Shown: one piece after another, positions 5,111 through 12,803 of the stretch
Layout of the letters: each line of letters begins with the position of its first letter
How positions within the stretch are numbered: position 1 is the first letter of the stretch
Origin: Pedobacter sp. UBA2067
GTDB taxonomy: Bacteria > Bacteroidota > Bacteroidia > Sphingobacteriales > Sphingobacteriaceae
Length of the DNA: 13,043 bases
NCBI GenBank assembly: GCA_002333205.1
Contig: DDAD01000010.1
Coordinates: 75,300-88,342 of the forward strand
Direction of reading: 5' to 3'
Notes under the pieces: generated by a model
What the model saw: only the letters and a program-made list of their open reading frames with translations
Database searches by the model: none
What the model was told of the DNA's origin: nothing
Position numbers and translations under genes: made by a program

Positions 5111-7570
5111 TTGAAAAAGCTACTGTTTACAGCCTTCGCTGTATTACTGCTGCCTTTATTTGTACAGGCACAGTTAAGCCTTCGCGGCAGGGTTTCCCAA
5201 GCGGGAACAAACAAAGTTCTACCTGGCGCAAGCGTCAAAATCCAACAGGGCAAGAACACGCAAACCGATGCATCCGGCAACTACCAGTTAAACAACCTGC
5301 CAGCAGGCAACTACACCATTGCAGTAAGTTACCTGGGCTTCACTACTGCCCAGAAAACGATTACGCTTAACAATGACCAGACCCTCGATTTCCAGCTTAC
5401 AGCAGCCGCATTCCTTGCAGATGAGGTCATTGTACGTTCCACCAGAGCTACCGAACGTTCCGCAACAACCTTCAAAAACATCAGCAGCGAAGAAATTGAA
5501 GCCAATAACTTCGGACAGGATCTGCCCTTCATCCTCAACAACACGCCCGGCGTGGTGGTAACGTCAGACGCAGGTGGCGGTGTAGGCTATACCGGTATTC
5601 GCATCCGCGGAAGCGACGCCACACGTGTTAACGTAACTTTGAACGGCATTCCGTACAACGACAGCGAAAGCCAGGGCACCTTCTGGGTAAACATGCCCGA
5701 CTTTGCCTCTTCCGTAGACAACATCCAAATCCAACGCGGCGTGGGTACCTCCACCAATGGCGCCGGTGCTTTCGGCGGAAGCCTCAACATCCAGACTACG
5801 GGAACCAGCACGGCCCCTTATGCGGAGCTAAACAACACCTACGGATCCTTCGACACCTGGAAGAACACCGTGAAACTCGGTACCGGGCTCATCAATGACA
5901 AATGGAGCTTTGATGGACGACTGTCCCGTATAAAATCAGATGGTTTTATCGACCGTGCTGCTTCAGACCTGAAGTCCTACTTCCTTTCTGGCGCCTACCA
6001 GGGCAAGAAAGACCTCATCCGCCTGAATGTCTTTGGCGGTTCAGAACAAACCTACCAGGCCTGGAACGGTATTCCTGAATCCCGGTTAAACGGTGATCTA
6101 CCCGGCATGCAGGCCTATATCGCCAGAAATTACTTGTCGGAAGCAGATGCAGCGAACCTGCTAAACTCAGGCAACCGAACCTATAACCCCTTTACCTACA
6201 AGGACCAGACAGATAACTACTGGCAAAACCACTATCAACTGCTTTATGCACGCCAGCTAAGCGACAAGCTGACCTTTAACGGTGCACTGCATTATACCGA
6301 TGGACGAGGCTACTACGAAGAATACAAAGCAGACCAGAAGTTTAAGAACTATGGTCTGGCAGATGTTATCCTTGGTGGCGATACTACTACGCGCACCAAC
6401 CTGGTTCGTCGCAGGTGGCTGGATAATAACTTCTACGGATTAACCTACAACCTGAATTACCAGGCGAACAGCCAGCTGAACTTCACTTTAGGTGGTGCAT
6501 ATAATGAGTATGATGGTAAACACTTCGGTGAAATCACCTGGGCACAGTTTGCTTCTAACGGGAGCCTGGGTGATCATTACTATGATAACACCGGCAAAAA
6601 GAAGGACTTCAACATCTTCGGAAAGGTTAACTACAGTCCTACCGAAAAACTGAGCCTCTTTGCCGACCTGCAGTATCGCAACTTGAACTACGAGGTACGT
6701 GGCACCGAAAAGAACCTGAACCAACTCGACATCAGAGACAAGCTAAACTTCTTTAATCCGAAAGTCGGTGCAACCTATTTCCTCAACCAGCAAAGTAACT
6801 TTTATGCATCCTTCAGCGTAGCCAATAAGGAACCTAACCGCGATGACTACATCAATGCAACGGCAAACCTTTATCCCCTTTCAGAGCGCCTGTATAACAC
6901 AGAAGCCGGTTATCGCTTTAAAAATGAAAAGTTACAAGCGGGCATCAACATCTACCACATGCAGTACAAAGATCAGCTGGTGCTTACCGGCAAGATCAAT
7001 GACGTTGGCGAATCCATCCGCCAGAATGTAGACGACAGCTACCGCCTGGGCGTTGAAGTGGATGCATCTTACACAATCAATTCGCAGTTCATGATCAATG
7101 CCAATGCTGCACTAAGCCGCAACAGGATCAAAAACTACATCGATTACCTCTACGAGTATGATGATAATGGCGACATCAGCAACATCATTACCAACGACTA
7201 CAAGGACACGGACATCTCTTTCTCACCTGCTGCAGTTGCTTTTGCAGAACTTGCCTATGCACCCGCCAAAGGGCTTGCCATTGCATTTCAGAACAAGTAC
7301 GTAAGCAAACAGTACCTGGACAATACACAGGATGATAGCCGCAAGCTCAAAGCCTACTATGTGGGAAACATTCGCGCAGGTTATACGTTCTCCACTTTAG
7401 GGGTAAAAAAAATAAACCTTAGCTTACTCGTAAATAATATTTTTGACAAGAAGTATGAAAGTAACGGCTATACCTACAGCTCGCTGTACCAGGGTGTAAG
7501 AACTACAGAGAATTTCTATTTCCCGCAAGCTGGCACCAACTTTCTACTATCCTTAAACCTAAAGTTCTAA
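5111..7570 (+). CDS. TonB-dependent outer-membrane receptor, likely for thiamine or a precursor
   Basis: This 819-residue protein should import a vitamin across the outer membrane, driven by TonB-ExbBD. A TTG start at 5111 gives a clean signal peptide, MKKLLFTAFAVLLLPLFVQA, cut before Gln21. An in-frame stop at 5096 and the lack of any ATG before the signal peptide support TTG. Next come a carboxypeptidase-regulatory-like domain (about 22-100), a TonB-box-like DEVIV (104-108), and a plug (about 112-230) with LPFILNNTPGVVV, IRIRGSDATRVNVTLNGIPYND and a closing GAFGGSLNIQTT. A 22-strand-type beta-barrel follows, ending in the aromatic residue typical of outer-membrane proteins (LSLNLKF). Thiamine is inferred from the TPP riboswitch; this arrangement is known in Bacteroidota (predicted Omr1-type thiamine receptors). 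The ThiE-family gene follows after 2 bases. Confidence 0.93.
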   Translation: MKKLLFTAFAVLLLPLFVQAQLSLRGRVSQAGTNKVLPGASVKIQQGKNTQTDASGNYQLNNLPAGNYTIAVSYLGFTTAQKTITLNNDQTLDFQLTAAAFLADEVIVRSTRATERSATTFKNISSEEIEANNFGQDLPFILNNTPGVVVTSDAGGGVGYTGIRIRGSDATRVNVTLNGIPYNDSESQGTFWVNMPDFASSVDNIQIQRGVGTSTNGAGAFGGSLNIQTTGTSTAPYAELNNTYGSFDTWKNTVKLGTGLINDKWSFDGRLSRIKSDGFIDRAASDLKSYFLSGAYQGKKDLIRLNVFGGSEQTYQAWNGIPESRLNGDLPGMQAYIARNYLSEADAANLLNSGNRTYNPFTYKDQTDNYWQNHYQLLYARQLSDKLTFNGALHYTDGRGYYEEYKADQKFKNYGLADVILGGDTTTRTNLVRRRWLDNNFYGLTYNLNYQANSQLNFTLGGAYNEYDGKHFGEITWAQFASNGSLGDHYYDNTGKKKDFNIFGKVNYSPTEKLSLFADLQYRNLNYEVRGTEKNLNQLDIRDKLNFFNPKVGATYFLNQQSNFYASFSVANKEPNRDDYINATANLYPLSERLYNTEAGYRFKNEKLQAGINIYHMQYKDQLVLTGKINDVGESIRQNVDDSYRLGVEVDASYTINSQFMINANAALSRNRIKNYIDYLYEYDDNGDISNIITNDYKDTDISFSPAAVAFAELAYAPAKGLAIAFQNKYVSKQYLDNTQDDSRKLKAYYVGNIRAGYTFSTLGVKKINLSLLVNNIFDKKYESNGYTYSSLYQGVRTTENFYFPQAGTNFLLSLNLKF

Positions 7571-7572
7571 AA

Positions 7573-8205
7573 ATGAAAAAATACATTGAGCAACTGCACT
7601 TCATCACCCACGATCTGGATACGCTGAGCCATGTGGAACAGGCAAGAATCGTTTGTGAAGCTGGCGGAAAATGGATTCAATACCGATGCCTGAGCAAAGA
7701 TGACGATGCACTATTAGCAGACATCAATGAAATTGCGACCATTTGCGACGACTGGGGTGCAACGCTGATTGTTACCGATCATATTCACCTGCAAGGCAAA
7801 GCCGATATTCAGGGCTTTCACATTGAAGACATGAATGCAGACTTTCTAAAAATCCGGGCACAAGTTGGAGAAGCATGTACCATCGGTGGCTCTTCCAATA
7901 CCCTCGAAGGATTGCTGCGCCTGGCAAAAGAAGGGGTGGATTATGCCGGCTTTGGTCCATTTGCCCATACCGACACCAAACCCAACAGCTACCCACACCT
8001 GGGCGTTCAAGGTTACGAACAGGCCACGCTAAAACTCAAAGAAATGCAGGTGAACCTACCCGTACTTGCAGTTGGTGGGGTGACCATCGATGACGTAGAT
8101 GCGCTGATGCAAACCGGAATCTTCGGCATCGCAGTTTCTTCCGCCATCAATCAAGCAGAAGACGTGGAAGCGGCATACCTGGACTTTTACCAGAAGTTGC
8201 GCTAA
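7573..8205 (+). CDS. thiE: ThiE/TenI-family protein, probable thiamine-phosphate synthase with altered active-site motifs
   Basis: ThiE joins the pyrimidine (HMP-PP) and thiazole phosphate moieties to make thiamine phosphate; TenI is a relative that isomerises the thiazole. The 210-residue TIM-barrel protein shows the family order: WIQYRCLSK (34-42), LIVTDH (65-70), GFHIED (81-86), TIGGSSNT (103-110), VDYAGFGPFAHTDTKPN (122-138), VLAVGGV (164-170) and GIFGIAVSSAI (182-192). The phosphate-binding glycines and the TK pair (135-136) are kept. Two usual ThiE features differ: QLREK becomes QYRCL, losing the Lys, and the ND pair of IVNDR becomes TD. The gene starts 2 bases after the receptor stop and shares its TPP-controlled transcript, followed by a strong terminator. 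Thiamine-phosphate synthase is likeliest from context, with a TenI-like or salvage role possible. No other thi gene is here. Confidence 0.8.
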   Translation: MKKYIEQLHFITHDLDTLSHVEQARIVCEAGGKWIQYRCLSKDDDALLADINEIATICDDWGATLIVTDHIHLQGKADIQGFHIEDMNADFLKIRAQVGEACTIGGSSNTLEGLLRLAKEGVDYAGFGPFAHTDTKPNSYPHLGVQGYEQATLKLKEMQVNLPVLAVGGVTIDDVDALMQTGIFGIAVSSAINQAEDVEAAYLDFYQKLR

Positions 8206-8270
8206 CAAACATCAAATATAAAGGTCGTTAAAAGTATAAACGTCCAGCAAAGCGCCGCAAAGCAAAGATT

Positions 8271-8308
8271 AAAGGGCCTGATTGTCAACCTACAATCCGG
8301 CCCTTTTT
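8271..8308 (+). terminator. Strong intrinsic terminator of the thiamine unit
   Basis: AAAGGGCC (8271-8278) plus GATTG (8280-8284) pair with CAATC (8293-8297) plus GGCCCTTT (8299-8306), with a T/C mismatch and an 8-base loop, ending in five T residues. It lies 65 bases after the ThiE-family stop. The 8206-8270 stretch before it holds only a few GCAAAG repeats and no gene. Confidence 0.9.
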
Positions 8309-8345
8309 CATTTAAACAAATGGTTAGTTTTTGATTACAAGCAAC

Positions 8346-8353
8346 TACCTTTG
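8346..8353 (+). promoter_or_regulatory. Candidate -7 promoter element for the MFS gene
   Basis: TACCTTTG at 8346-8353 matches TAnnTTTG exactly and lies 16 bases before the TTG at 8370. A TTTG at 8330-8333 is too close (12-base spacing) for a standard -33 box. If this promoter is used, an upstream in-frame TTG at 8331 would not be in the transcript, which favours the 8370 start. Confidence 0.45.
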
Positions 8354-8369
8354 TTCAAAAACATACCTC

Positions 8370-9644
8370 TTGCAAAAAGCTACCATCATCGACAAGAAGG
8401 ACCCCTACGCGGCCCTGCGTTACAAAGAATTCCGCTCTTACCTGGGTATGCGGTTCTTTTTCACCTTTGCTTACCAGATGCAAGCCGTAATCATTGGCTT
8501 CCACATATACCATCTTACTAAAGATCCGCTTGCATTGGGCCTTGTGGGCCTCTGCGAAGCCATCCCTGCCATTAGCATTGCGCTATACGGCGGATATGTG
8601 GCAGACAAATCCGAAAAGCGTGGGTTGCTCCTGAAAGTTTTTATCGGTGTATTTATCTGTTCCCTGGTCATGCTGGTGGTCACCTCTAGTCAGATGCACC
8701 CCTATGTACCTGTAAAACATATCGTACCCATCATGTACCTGATGGTCTTCGGGATAGGCATTGCACGTGGATTTTTCAGTCCGGCTACCTTCTCCCTGAT
8801 GGCCCAGATTGTACCCAAAGAGATTTATCCGAACTCCAGCACCTGGAACAGCTCCAGCTGGCAGGCAGCCTCCATCATCGGCCCGGCAATGGGCGGACTC
8901 ATTTACGGCTTCTTCGGCATTACAGTAACCTATGCCGTGATTTTGTTCTTCATTGGCGTTGCATTGGTTTGCATCTTCTTCCTGAAACCACACCCACCCA
9001 GATTCATCCCGAAAGACAATATTGTTAAAAGCCTTACAGAAGGTGTAAGGTTTGTATTTCACAACAAGATGATGTTAGGTGCAATGAGCCTGGATCTCTT
9101 CTCTGTATTCTTCGGCGGCGCCGTAGCTTTATTGCCGGTGTTCGCGAACGACATCCTTAAAGTTGGCTCAGAAGGACTCGGATTTATGCGTGCAGCAGCG
9201 TCCAGCGGCGCAGTAATTACCATGTTCCTGATGACGCGCTTCTCGCCGATGAACAAACCATGGCGCAACCTGCTGATTGCCGTAACTGGTTTTGGCACAA
9301 GCATCATCTGCTATGGGCTTTCCAAAAACTTCTATTTAACACTCGCATTCCTGTTCATGGAAGGCGCATTCGACAGTGTAAGTGTAATTATCCGATCAAC
9401 CATCATGCAGCTGCTTACCCCAGACGAGATGCGGGGCAGGGTCTCTGCCGTGAACAGCATGTTCATTGGTTCCTCGAATGAGATCGGAGCTTTCGAATCC
9501 GGATTAACCGCCAAGCTGATGCGCACGGTGCCGGCAGTGGTTTTCGGCGGTAGCATGACCATCCTGGTCGCCGGCATCACTTACATGAAGACCAAACGGA
9601 TGACCAAGCTGTCCCTTGAAGAAATCAACGAGCATACCACCTGA
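8370..9644 (+). CDS. Major facilitator superfamily transporter, probable exporter (MFS_3/EntS-like)
   Basis: The 424-residue protein (from TTG 8370, MQKATIIDKKDPYAALRYKE) has about twelve hydrophobic segments and the layout of the EntS-like exporter branch. This includes a short cytoplasmic N-terminus with AALRYKEFRSYL, the loop 2-3 motif GGYVADKSEKRG (MFS motif A form), and a central MAQIVPKEIYPNSSTWNSSSWQAASIIGPAMGG segment. The second half carries LLTPDEMRGRVSAVNSMFIGSSNEIGAFESG, typical of this branch. The family exports siderophores, drugs or other small molecules, and the substrate here cannot be read from sequence. A TTG at 8331 would extend it by 13 residues, but the promoter-like box at 8346-8353 argues against it. 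It stands as a single-gene unit after a strong terminator, and its stop codon touches that of the convergent ABC gene. Confidence 0.88.
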   Translation: MQKATIIDKKDPYAALRYKEFRSYLGMRFFFTFAYQMQAVIIGFHIYHLTKDPLALGLVGLCEAIPAISIALYGGYVADKSEKRGLLLKVFIGVFICSLVMLVVTSSQMHPYVPVKHIVPIMYLMVFGIGIARGFFSPATFSLMAQIVPKEIYPNSSTWNSSSWQAASIIGPAMGGLIYGFFGITVTYAVILFFIGVALVCIFFLKPHPPRFIPKDNIVKSLTEGVRFVFHNKMMLGAMSLDLFSVFFGGAVALLPVFANDILKVGSEGLGFMRAAASSGAVITMFLMTRFSPMNKPWRNLLIAVTGFGTSIICYGLSKNFYLTLAFLFMEGAFDSVSVIIRSTIMQLLTPDEMRGRVSAVNSMFIGSSNEIGAFESGLTAKLMRTVPAVVFGGSMTILVAGITYMKTKRMTKLSLEEINEHTT

Positions 9645-11402
9645 TTAGCCATTTACCTCGGGCACGCGTTCACCCACCTGCTGGCGCCACATGGCGTAAT
9701 ACAGTCCTTTTTCATCCAGAAGGTCTTCATGACGCCCGTGTTCGATGATCTTGCCGCGTTCCAGTACATAGATCCTATCCGCATGGCGGATGGTCGATAG
9801 CCTGTGCGCAATTAAAATGGTGATGTGGCTGGTCTGCTCAGAAACATCTCTGATGGTGGCTGTAATCTCTTCTTCCGTCAGGGAATCCAATGCGGACGTT
9901 GCCTCATCAAACACCAGGATATCCGGTTTCCGCAGTAAAGCACGTGCGATAGACAGCCTTTGCTTTTCACCTCCGGATACTTTTACGCCACCTTCACCAA
10001 TAACGCTGTCCAGACCTTTATCTGCACGCGCAAGTAGATTCTCACAAGCCGCCTGGCGCAATACGAACATACATTCTTCATCTGTCGCACCAGGCCGCAC
10101 AAACTGCAGGTTCTCCCGGATGGTACCCGAGAACAGCTGCGTATCTTGCGTTACAAAGCCGATCTTCTCCCGTAGTTGATCAAGATCAATCTCTTCGGCC
10201 GGCGTATCGTTATAAAGAATGTTTCCCTGAACTGGCTTGTATAACCCTACCAATAGCTTTACGAGGGTCGTTTTACCGGAACCTGATGGACCTACAAACG
10301 CAATGGTTTCACCATTGTTGGTACTAAAGGATACGTCCGTAAGCGCATTTTGCTGGCCGGTCAGGTGTTTAAAATTAACATCCTTAAACGCCAGACGAGT
10401 AATACGTTCAAGCTTCACCGGATTTTCTGGTTTCCGATCAATCGGGATGCTCAGAATACGTTTAAAGTTATCCAAAGAAACTTCCGCCTCGCGCCAATAC
10501 AGGATCACATTTCCAAGCTCCTGAAGTGGCCCAAACAAGAAGAAAGAGTAAAACAAAAAAGAAAAATACTGTCCCGCAGAGATGGTATTGTCGAAGATCA
10601 GGATCAGCAAAACAACCACCATACAACTCCGCACAAAGTTCACGGTAGTGCCCTGCAGGAAGCTCATGCTGCGCACATACTTTACCTTCTTCAACTCCAA
10701 TCCAAGAATCTGGTAGGTTGTCTTGTTCAAACGATCAATCTCCTGATTGGCCAGGCCAAGACTTTTGACCAATTCAATATTCCGCAGAGATTCAGTCGTA
10801 GAGCCTGCCAGAGCAGTGGTCTCTTTGATAATCCTGCGTTGTATAACTTTAATCTTATTGCTCAATAACCAGCTTACCAGGCTGATGATCGGAATTGCGG
10901 CAAAGTAAATCAGTGTTACCTTATAACTCACCGTCACGGAATACACGATTACGAACACCATTCCAATCAGACTCACGAAAAGAACGGAGATAAACGAGGT
11001 GATAAACTTCTCGCTATCCTGACGCACCTTTTGCAGCACGCCTAAGGTCTCACCGCTACGCTGGTCTTCGAAGACCTGGTAAGGCAGCTCAAGCGAATGC
11101 TTGAGGCCATCGGCATACATTTGCGCCCCAACCTTCTGCACAATAATGCTGGTAAAGTAATCTTGCAGGTTCTTAGCAATTCTGGAGCCCATTGCAGCGG
11201 CAACACCAAGGCCAACCAGGCCAAGTACACCCCACACGAATTCATCGCGGCTAAGCGCATCTTTACGTTCAATAAATCGATCTACGATCAAACCGGTGAT
11301 ATATGGATCAAGCAGGGAAAAGCCAATGTTAAGGGAAGCGAGAAAAAGCGCAAGAATAACAATCCACTTATACGCTTTTAAATAGGCTAAAAGTAATTTC
11401 AT
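9645..11402 (-). CDS. ABC exporter half-transporter (fused membrane and ATPase domains)
   Basis: The 585-residue product is a type I ABC exporter half that should work as a homodimer (or with a partner not seen here) to move lipid-like compounds or drugs across the inner membrane. Six transmembrane helices fill about residues 10-300, with a typical cytoplasmic coupling stretch (EDQRSGETLGVLQKVRQD, 112-129). The ATPase domain has Walker A GPSGSGKT (371-378), Q-loop Q419, signature VSGGE (475-479, in place of the common LSGGQ), Walker B ILVFDE (495-500), D-loop SALD and switch His533. ATG at 11402 gives MKLLLAYLKAYKW, normal for the family. It has an exact -7 box 21 bases upstream and ends flush against the convergent MFS gene with no terminator between. 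Substrate unknown. Confidence 0.93.
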   Translation of the reverse strand: MKLLLAYLKAYKWIVILALFLASLNIGFSLLDPYITGLIVDRFIERKDALSRDEFVWGVLGLVGLGVAAAMGSRIAKNLQDYFTSIIVQKVGAQMYADGLKHSLELPYQVFEDQRSGETLGVLQKVRQDSEKFITSFISVLFVSLIGMVFVIVYSVTVSYKVTLIYFAAIPIISLVSWLLSNKIKVIQRRIIKETTALAGSTTESLRNIELVKSLGLANQEIDRLNKTTYQILGLELKKVKYVRSMSFLQGTTVNFVRSCMVVVLLILIFDNTISAGQYFSFLFYSFFLFGPLQELGNVILYWREAEVSLDNFKRILSIPIDRKPENPVKLERITRLAFKDVNFKHLTGQQNALTDVSFSTNNGETIAFVGPSGSGKTTLVKLLVGLYKPVQGNILYNDTPAEEIDLDQLREKIGFVTQDTQLFSGTIRENLQFVRPGATDEECMFVLRQAACENLLARADKGLDSVIGEGGVKVSGGEKQRLSIARALLRKPDILVFDEATSALDSLTEEEITATIRDVSEQTSHITILIAHRLSTIRHADRIYVLERGKIIEHGRHEDLLDEKGLYYAMWRQQVGERVPEVNG

Positions 11403-11423
11403 TCAGTCCAGATATATGAGCAA

Positions 11424-11431
11424 CAAAAATA
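11424..11431 (-). promoter_or_regulatory. Candidate -7 promoter element for the ABC exporter
   Basis: The minus strand reads TATTTTTG, an exact TAnnTTTG, 21 bases before the ABC ATG. It lies inside the T-rich tail of the frr terminator, so the same bases could end one transcript and start the next. No well-spaced -33 box is visible. Confidence 0.35.
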
Positions 11432-11470
11432 AAGAAAGGGAATACAGCACGAGCCATATTCCCTTTTTTA
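11424..11470 (-). terminator. Intrinsic terminator of the pyrH-frr unit (possibly bidirectional)
   Basis: AAAGGGAATA (11435-11444) and TATTCCCTTT (11457-11466) form a perfect 10-bp stem around a 12-base loop. On the minus strand it is followed by TCTTTATTTTTG, a usable T-rich tail, about 30 bases after the frr stop. A T-run also follows on the plus strand, so it could work in both directions. Confidence 0.8.
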
Positions 11471-11496
11471 TACGATCAAAGATCGAAAAAATGACC

Positions 11497-12060
11497 TTAA
11501 ATCGTCATGATGTCTTTTTCTTTTGCTTCAGCATGTTTATCAACCTTCACGATACAAGCATCAGTGATCTTCTGAACTTCAGCCTCACCAACTTTGATAT
11601 CATCATCAGAAACAGCCTCTGCTTTTAATTTCTTGATCTTCTCGTTGGCATCTTTACGGATGTTACGGATTGCAATACGGCCTCTTTCTGCTTCTTCTTT
11701 CACCTTTTTAACCAGGTCTTTTCTACGCTCCTCAGTCAACGGTGGCACAATCAGACGGATCACAATACCATCATTCTGTGGATTGATACCAATGTTCGCT
11801 TCCATGATTGCGCGCTCAATTGGTACAAGCAATTGTTTCTCCCAAGGCTGGATGTTCAAGGTACGCGCATCCGGCGTGGTGATACTTGAAACCTGGCTCA
11901 AAGGCGTAGGTGCACCATAATAATCAACCATGATTCCGTCAAGCATACCTACAGACGCTTTTCCAGCACGGATCTTGGTTAACTCAGATTCGCAATGGCT
12001 GATTGCCTTCTCCATAGTAGCCTGCGCATCCTGTAATTGTTTCTTTATCAGCTCATTCAT
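11497..12060 (-). CDS. frr: Ribosome recycling factor
   Basis: RRF, with EF-G, splits the post-termination ribosome so it can be reused. The 187-residue product (family about 185) is clear by sequence. The N-terminal helix is MNELIKKQLQDAQATMEKAI, followed by LTKIRAGKASVGMLDGIMVDYYGAPTPLSQV, where the linker to domain II begins. Then come the conserved ISINPQNDG-type block (INPQNDGIVIRLIVPPLTEERRKDLVK) and the long helical C-terminal half with ERGRIAIRNIRKDANEKIKKL. It lies 30 bases after pyrH in the same direction, the usual pyrH-frr pair, and is followed by a terminator. It has no promoter of its own that I can see, so it is likely expressed with pyrH. The ATG at 12060 fits the family start. 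Confidence 0.98.
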   Translation of the reverse strand: MNELIKKQLQDAQATMEKAISHCESELTKIRAGKASVGMLDGIMVDYYGAPTPLSQVSSITTPDARTLNIQPWEKQLLVPIERAIMEANIGINPQNDGIVIRLIVPPLTEERRKDLVKKVKEEAERGRIAIRNIRKDANEKIKKLKAEAVSDDDIKVGEAEVQKITDACIVKVDKHAEAKEKDIMTI

Positions 12061-12090
12061 ATGATGTTATTTTTGCAATAATGTATTATT

Positions 12091-12798
12091 CTATCCTGCT
12101 ACCAGGGTTCCAATTTCTTCACCATCAGTAACTTTCATCAGGTTACCTTTTTTATTCATATCAAACACGATGATCGGCAATTCATTTTCCTCACAAAGTG
12201 TGAAAGCAGTCATGTCCATTACGTTCAGGTTATTTGCATAAACCTCTTTGAACGACAGGTTTGAGTACCGGGTAGCGGTAGCATCTTTCTCCGGATCGGC
12301 GGTATAGATACCATCAACACGAGTACCTTTAAGTACCACATCCGCTTTAATCTCAATTGCACGCAATGCTGCAGCAGAGTCCGTCGTAAAATATGGATTA
12401 CCTGTACCAGCACCAAAGATCACCACACGACCTTTTTCAAGGTGTCTAACCGCTCTGCGACGAATAAAAGGTTCGCAGATCTGCTCCATTTTAATTGCAG
12501 TAAGTAAGCGGGTTTTAATGCCCACTTTTTCAAGAGCATCCTGCAAAGCCATACTGTTAATTACGGTTGCAAGCATACCCATGTAATCTGCCTGCGCACG
12601 GTCCATACCCGACTTCTCTGCACTTAATCCTCTGAAAATATTTCCCCCTCCAATAACAATCGCGATTTCCAGACCTTTATCATGCACGGTTTTAATCTCT
12701 TTGGCATACTGATTAACAACTTCATTGTCAATGCCATACTGTTTTTCGCCCATTAGCGATTCACCGCTAAGCTTTAATAAGATCCTTTTATACTTCAT
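12091..12798 (-). CDS. pyrH: Uridylate kinase (UMP kinase)
   Basis: PyrH phosphorylates UMP to UDP, the entry to UTP and CTP pools; the bacterial enzyme belongs to the amino-acid kinase family and works as a hexamer. The 235-residue product begins MKYKRILLKLSGESLMGEKQYGI, with the phosphate-binding LSGES. It then shows IVIGGGNIFRG (48-58), MDRAQADYMGMLATVINSMAL (UMP-binding helix), FGAGTGNPYFTTDSAAALRA (about 128-147), and KGTRVDGIYTADPEKD at the ATP site. It sits 22 bases after the nagA stop and 30 bases before frr. An exact -7 box (12804-12811) lies 5 bases before the ATG, so it may also be transcribed separately as a leaderless mRNA. Size and motifs are complete. Confidence 0.98.
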   Translation of the reverse strand: MKYKRILLKLSGESLMGEKQYGIDNEVVNQYAKEIKTVHDKGLEIAIVIGGGNIFRGLSAEKSGMDRAQADYMGMLATVINSMALQDALEKVGIKTRLLTAIKMEQICEPFIRRRAVRHLEKGRVVIFGAGTGNPYFTTDSAAALRAIEIKADVVLKGTRVDGIYTADPEKDATATRYSNLSFKEVYANNLNVMDMTAFTLCEENELPIIVFDMNKKGNLMKVTDGEEIGTLVAG

Positions 12799-12803
12799 TT
12801 CTT

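Noticed and set aside
8250..8266. GCAAAG repeats before the thiamine-unit terminator
   Set aside because: Only two or three short imperfect copies; too few for a repeat array or an attachment site.
8331..8369. Upstream TTG start for the MFS transporter
   Set aside because: A promoter-like -7 box at 8346-8353 lies after this TTG, and the added residues resemble nothing in the family.
8583..9062. 159-residue minus-strand ORF inside the MFS gene
   Set aside because: It lies wholly opposite a clear membrane-protein gene and has no recognisable family; a codon shadow.
10350..10868. 172-residue plus-strand ORF inside the ABC exporter gene
   Set aside because: Antisense to a well-conserved ABC exporter; low-complexity Gln/Lys-rich product with no motif.
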